DNA of 64,000 nucleotides from positions 496,001 to 560,000 of the forward strand of contig NZ_CP033906.1 in assembly GCF_003816055.1 (NCBI RefSeq), read 5' to 3'. The stretch comes from Bacillus sp. FJAT-42376. Its GTDB lineage: Bacteria > Bacillota > Bacilli > Bacillales > Bacillaceae. A program made the position numbers and the translations under genes. Under the pieces are notes generated by a model. It was not told the DNA's origin. It saw only the letters and a program-made list of their open reading frames with translations, and made no database searches. This document shows positions 63,991 to 64,000 of the stretch, in pieces. Numbering within the stretch: position 1 is the stretch's first letter; every line of letters begins with the position of its first letter.

Positions 63991-64000
63991 GGATGAATCC

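Overview
The window is a chromosomal segment of a spore-forming member of the Bacillaceae. The 16S/23S/5S operon, the sporulation and germination genes cwlD, gerD, kbaA and pdaB, and the conserved order ecfA1-ecfA2-ecfT-truA-rplM-rpsI ... sigW-rsiW-cdaA-cdaR-glmM-glmS all match the Bacillus subtilis rplM-glmS region. The fused mannitol EIICBA, the position of rocF and the dispersed repeats suggest a Bacillus or Metabacillus-like species rather than B. subtilis itself. The species cannot be fixed by eye.

Layout. 1-6.3 kb: end of the ECF vitamin-transporter operon (ecfA1 cut by the window edge), truA, the rplM-rpsI r-protein operon with its own promoter and leader, a DUF1445 gene, ybaK and cwlD. 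6.3-12.7 kb: salA, gerD, kbaA, an FAD oxidoreductase, an MBL-fold hydrolase, pdaB and an aminoglycoside 6-adenylyltransferase gene. 12.7-19.2 kb: two tandem promoters, 16S, 23S and 5S rRNA, then 11 tRNA genes (Asn, Thr, Glu, Val, Thr, Tyr, Gln, Lys, Leu, Gly, Ala). 19.2-28.5 kb: rocF, a histidine phosphatase, sigW-rsiW behind a SigW-type autoregulatory promoter, cdaA-cdaR-glmM (cyclic-di-AMP synthesis and peptidoglycan precursor supply), and glmS behind a glmS ribozyme. 28.5-34.5 kb: a LytTR regulator fused to a dead ABC ATPase next to an ABC exporter, small DUF genes, a MerR regulator, an acidic YtxH protein and a general-stress gene with a SigB-type promoter. 34.5-40.1 kb: mannitol operon mtlA-mtlR-mtlD with a cre site and a probable MtlR site.

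40.1-64 kb is accessory chromosome: NhaC antiporter, VOC proteins, a P-loop kinase, a DJ-1/PfpI protein, a BceAB-like ABC pair with a YtrA-type operator over its promoter, an alpha/beta hydrolase, a secreted beta-helix protein with a decayed tandem copy, a RibU-like S component with a sensorless MCP, a water-forming NADH oxidase with three Rex boxes, a large methyltransferase, an MFS exporter and small stress or unknown genes.

The most unusual material is non-coding. Three intergenic arrays of unrelated sequence (about 44.7, 49.0 and 60.6 kb) all have a pitch of 20-21 nt or twice that. A short palindromic dispersed repeat occurs three times (about 49.3, 54.2 and 62.9 kb), and one copy supplies the C-terminus and stop codon of a phosphoesterase gene. 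No phage, insertion sequence or CRISPR array was found.
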